Source: Candidatus Nitrosomarinus catalina (lineage in GTDB: Archaea; Thermoproteota; Nitrososphaeria; Nitrososphaerales; Nitrosopumilaceae). Taken from it: DNA of 64,000 bases. The translations under genes were made by a program, and so were the position numbers. The notes beneath the pieces were generated by a model. The model searched no databases, was not told the DNA's origin, and saw only the letters and a list, made by a program, of their open reading frames with translations. Shown here in pieces: positions 62,210 through 64,000 of this stretch. The stretch covers positions 406,988 to 470,987 of the forward strand of contig NZ_CP021324.1 in NCBI RefSeq assembly GCF_002156965.1. Reading direction: 5' to 3'. Position 1 is the stretch's first letter, and each line of letters opens with the position of its first letter.

Positions 62210-62809
62210 ATGGTGAGTTCAAATTCATCTGAAACCCTGAATGACCCTTCTGTTGAAACTATTGATTACTACAAACATTTGTCACTGTTTTGGACTGACA
62301 TTATTCATTTGATGTCTAGTAAGCCTCAGGCATTAACTTCAATTGGACCTATGAGGGCATTTGCTGCAAATTCAAAAAAAATATCCGTTGAATTAATTGA
62401 GATCAATGAAAAATTATTTGAATTTAACAAATACATGACTGAATATTATAATCAATTATCTACTACTTGGGGAATTGCTCAAAAAAAAGTAAACCTAAAA
62501 GTTCCAGAAATCCCTCAAGATGTTGAACAAATAGAATCAGTAAAGAGAATTTGGATTGATATTTTTGATAATGACTTTACTGAATTATTTGATTCTAAAA
62601 AATTTGGAGACAATTACGGAAATTTAGTATCTAAAGAATTGGAATTGACAAAACATTGGAATAACATTACCAATGTAATTTTACAATCTGTAAATCTTCC
62701 TAGTAAGGAAGAGATTGATGAAGTGTATAAAGAAATTCACTCATTAAAAAAACGTGTATCTAAATTAGAATTAAAATTAAAAAAGGAGAAAAGAAAGAAT
62801 GCTGAGTGA
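62210..62809 (+). CDS. phaE: Class III PHA synthase subunit PhaE
   Basis: The 199-residue protein begins with LSLFWTDIIHLMS and continues with long amphipathic helices, ending in a coiled coil (EEIDEVYKEIHSLKKRVSK, then LELKLKKEKRKNAE). PhaE-type partners show this helical pattern and pair with PhaC. The phaC start overlaps its last codons by 11 bp, strongly supporting the pairing. Confidence 0.85.
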   Translation: MVSSNSSETLNDPSVETIDYYKHLSLFWTDIIHLMSSKPQALTSIGPMRAFAANSKKISVELIEINEKLFEFNKYMTEYYNQLSTTWGIAQKKVNLKVPEIPQDVEQIESVKRIWIDIFDNDFTELFDSKKFGDNYGNLVSKELELTKHWNNITNVILQSVNLPSKEEIDEVYKEIHSLKKRVSKLELKLKKEKRKNAE

Positions 62810-63863
62810 ATCTAATGTTGATCCAAAAGTAATTGAAGAAATTTTAAAATTTAGTAAAAATGTCATTGATGCTCCAAAATTAGTTTCAGCTCCTGATGAA
62901 ATAAATTTGGAAGTAACTCCTCATGAGGTAGTTCAAGAAATTGATAAAACTCGATTATTACATTACAAACCTCTAGTTGAAACAAAATACAAAACACCTT
63001 TGCTGATATCTTATGCGTTAATTAATCGATATCACATTTTAGATATTCATCCTGAAAAAAGTTGGGTAAAAAATCTCTTAGAACAAGGATTTGAAGTATA
63101 CATGTTGGATTGGGGAACTCCAACTAGTATGGATAAATATTTAGATTTTGATGATTATGTTAATGGGTATTTAGATGCCTCAGTAGAATTTATTAAAAAT
63201 CAAACATCTACTGAAAATATTTCACTACAAGGATATTGTACCGGTGCAACAATTGCTACTGCATACACTGCTTTACACCCAGAAAATGTAAAAAACTACG
63301 TTGCTACTGCCCCTGTAATTGATGGGTGGAAAGATACCACTGTAATTAGTAATTTAGCAAAACATATGGATGCTGATAAAATGGTTGATATAATTGGAAA
63401 TATGCCTCCAGAATTCATGTATTATTGTTTTTCAGTTTTAAAACCATTTGAACAAGGAATTGAAAAATATATTAAATTTTTTAAAAATATTGATGACAAA
63501 AAATATGTTGATAATTTTTTAAGAGTTGAAAAATGGTTAGGTGATACTCCTCCTATCCCTGGTGAGTTATTCAAACAATGGATTAAAGACATTTATCAAA
63601 AAAATCTTTTGATACAAAATCAAATGTATGTGGGTGATGAATTAGTTAATTTAAAAAATATTGACATGCCTATGTTCACACAAGTAGCTGTGGGAGATCA
63701 TTTAGTGTCTCCTGAATGTAGTATGCCATTACATTATGCTGTAGGTAGTGAAGATAAAATTTTAAAAATATATCCTACAGGCCATGTTGGAATGATTGCT
63801 AGTTCTTTATCTCAAAAAAAAGTATTACCTGAAATGGGTAAATGGTTAGCTGAAAGATCATAA
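62799..63863 (+). CDS. phaC: Class III poly(3-hydroxyalkanoate) synthase subunit PhaC
   Basis: It polymerises hydroxyacyl-CoA into storage polyester. The lipase-like box GYCTGAT supplies the catalytic Cys147; Asp300 in VGDHLVSPE and His329 in TGHVGM complete the triad. The PLLISYALINRYHILDI segment and EVYMLDWGTP are typical of class III. The 354-residue length agrees. PHA in ammonia-oxidising archaea is a carbon store (family knowledge). Confidence 0.95.
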   Translation: MLSESNVDPKVIEEILKFSKNVIDAPKLVSAPDEINLEVTPHEVVQEIDKTRLLHYKPLVETKYKTPLLISYALINRYHILDIHPEKSWVKNLLEQGFEVYMLDWGTPTSMDKYLDFDDYVNGYLDASVEFIKNQTSTENISLQGYCTGATIATAYTALHPENVKNYVATAPVIDGWKDTTVISNLAKHMDADKMVDIIGNMPPEFMYYCFSVLKPFEQGIEKYIKFFKNIDDKKYVDNFLRVEKWLGDTPPIPGELFKQWIKDIYQKNLLIQNQMYVGDELVNLKNIDMPMFTQVAVGDHLVSPECSMPLHYAVGSEDKILKIYPTGHVGMIASSLSQKKVLPEMGKWLAERS

Positions 63864-63922
63864 AAAAGTAAAAATAAATTAATAGATATTTAATTTATGT
63901 ATAAATAAAATAAAAAATCACC

Positions 63923-64000
63923 CTAGTTATTTGTAGGAGTGAATGTTGTTATCCATGATTGGATAATATTTTTATTCAAATCAGTGAATGCTTCAACATT
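63923..64000 (-). CDS. C-terminal end of a possible phasin-like gene, cut by window edge
   Basis: Reading the minus strand from the window edge gives 25 codons with VEAFTDLNKNIIQSWITTFT and a stop at 63923-63925. The helical, Trp-containing end resembles phasin-type proteins and fits the neighbouring PHA genes. Only the end is visible, so the call is tentative. Confidence 0.5.
   Translation of the reverse strand, partial: NVEAFTDLNKNIIQSWITTFTPTNN

Noticed and set aside
1..64000. CRISPR array, insertion sequence, provirus or toxin-antitoxin pair
   Set aside because: No regularly spaced direct repeats, transposase, integrase, capsid or recognised toxin gene was seen; the repeats present are inside coding sequences.

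Overview
The window looks like a stretch of chromosome from a marine ammonia-oxidising archaeon close to Nitrosopumilus (Thaumarchaeota/Nitrososphaerota). The grounds are low GC, short intergenic gaps on both strands, archaeal markers (ribosomal protein L40e, pyruvoyl arginine decarboxylase, A-type ATP synthase subunit F, a CdvC/Vps4 cell-division ATPase, TrmB and Lrp-type regulators), a cupredoxin, two-subunit class III PHA synthase, bacterial-type UvrABC, and an iron alcohol dehydrogenase of the kind linked to the 3-hydroxypropionate/4-hydroxybutyrate cycle. Species assignment is inference from memory of these families; no search was run. No provirus, insertion sequence, CRISPR array or rRNA operon is visible.

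Layout: 1-9 kb holds a truncated DsbA-like thiol oxidoreductase, tRNA-Thr, arginine decarboxylase, unknown membrane or secreted proteins, an M3 peptidase, a double RAM-domain protein, a UBP zinc finger, inorganic pyrophosphatase, a PD-(D/E)XK nuclease and tRNA-Val with an insertion. 9-20 kb holds L40e, sucDC, a Dps-like ferritin, ileS, and a purine/one-carbon group (purD, 5-formyl-THF cyclo-ligase, folD, purN). 20.7-21.4 kb has no convincing protein gene but has at least two RNA-like folded islands. 22-28 kb holds Lrp-type regulators, glycerate kinase, the iron alcohol dehydrogenase and a luciferase-like (F420-type) oxidoreductase. 28.5-34.8 kb is a tight uvrB-uvrA-uvrC operon. 34.8-41 kb holds an Ala-rich cupredoxin, citrate synthase, a DHH phosphoesterase with a histone-H1-like tail, RidA and TrmB.

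41-43.3 kb is the most interesting block: a small protein that reads as a divergent ESCRT-III (CdvB-type) protein, a small helical protein and cdvC, spaced as one operon. 43.4-56.5 kb is biosynthetic: carAB (carA apparently without ATG/GTG/TTG), atpF, an MDR dehydrogenase with an LsrF-like aldolase, and ilvB-ilvN-leuA-leuB. 56.5-64 kb is accessory-like: a protein of about 43 pentapeptide G-Y/F-D/N-x-x repeats, a His/Asp/Glu-rich ZnuA-type metal-binding protein behind an AT-rich dyad, a folded RNA candidate, a run of tiny CxxC proteins, and a PHA granule locus (phasin-like, phaE, phaC and the end of another possible phasin-like gene).

Main candidates for something undescribed: the ESCRT-III-like gene beside cdvC, the folded RNA islands (about 3.47, 20.8, 21.2, 35.8 and 59.6 kb), the GYDKN repeat protein, the histone-H1-like tail on a DHH phosphoesterase, and the tiny zinc-protein cluster.
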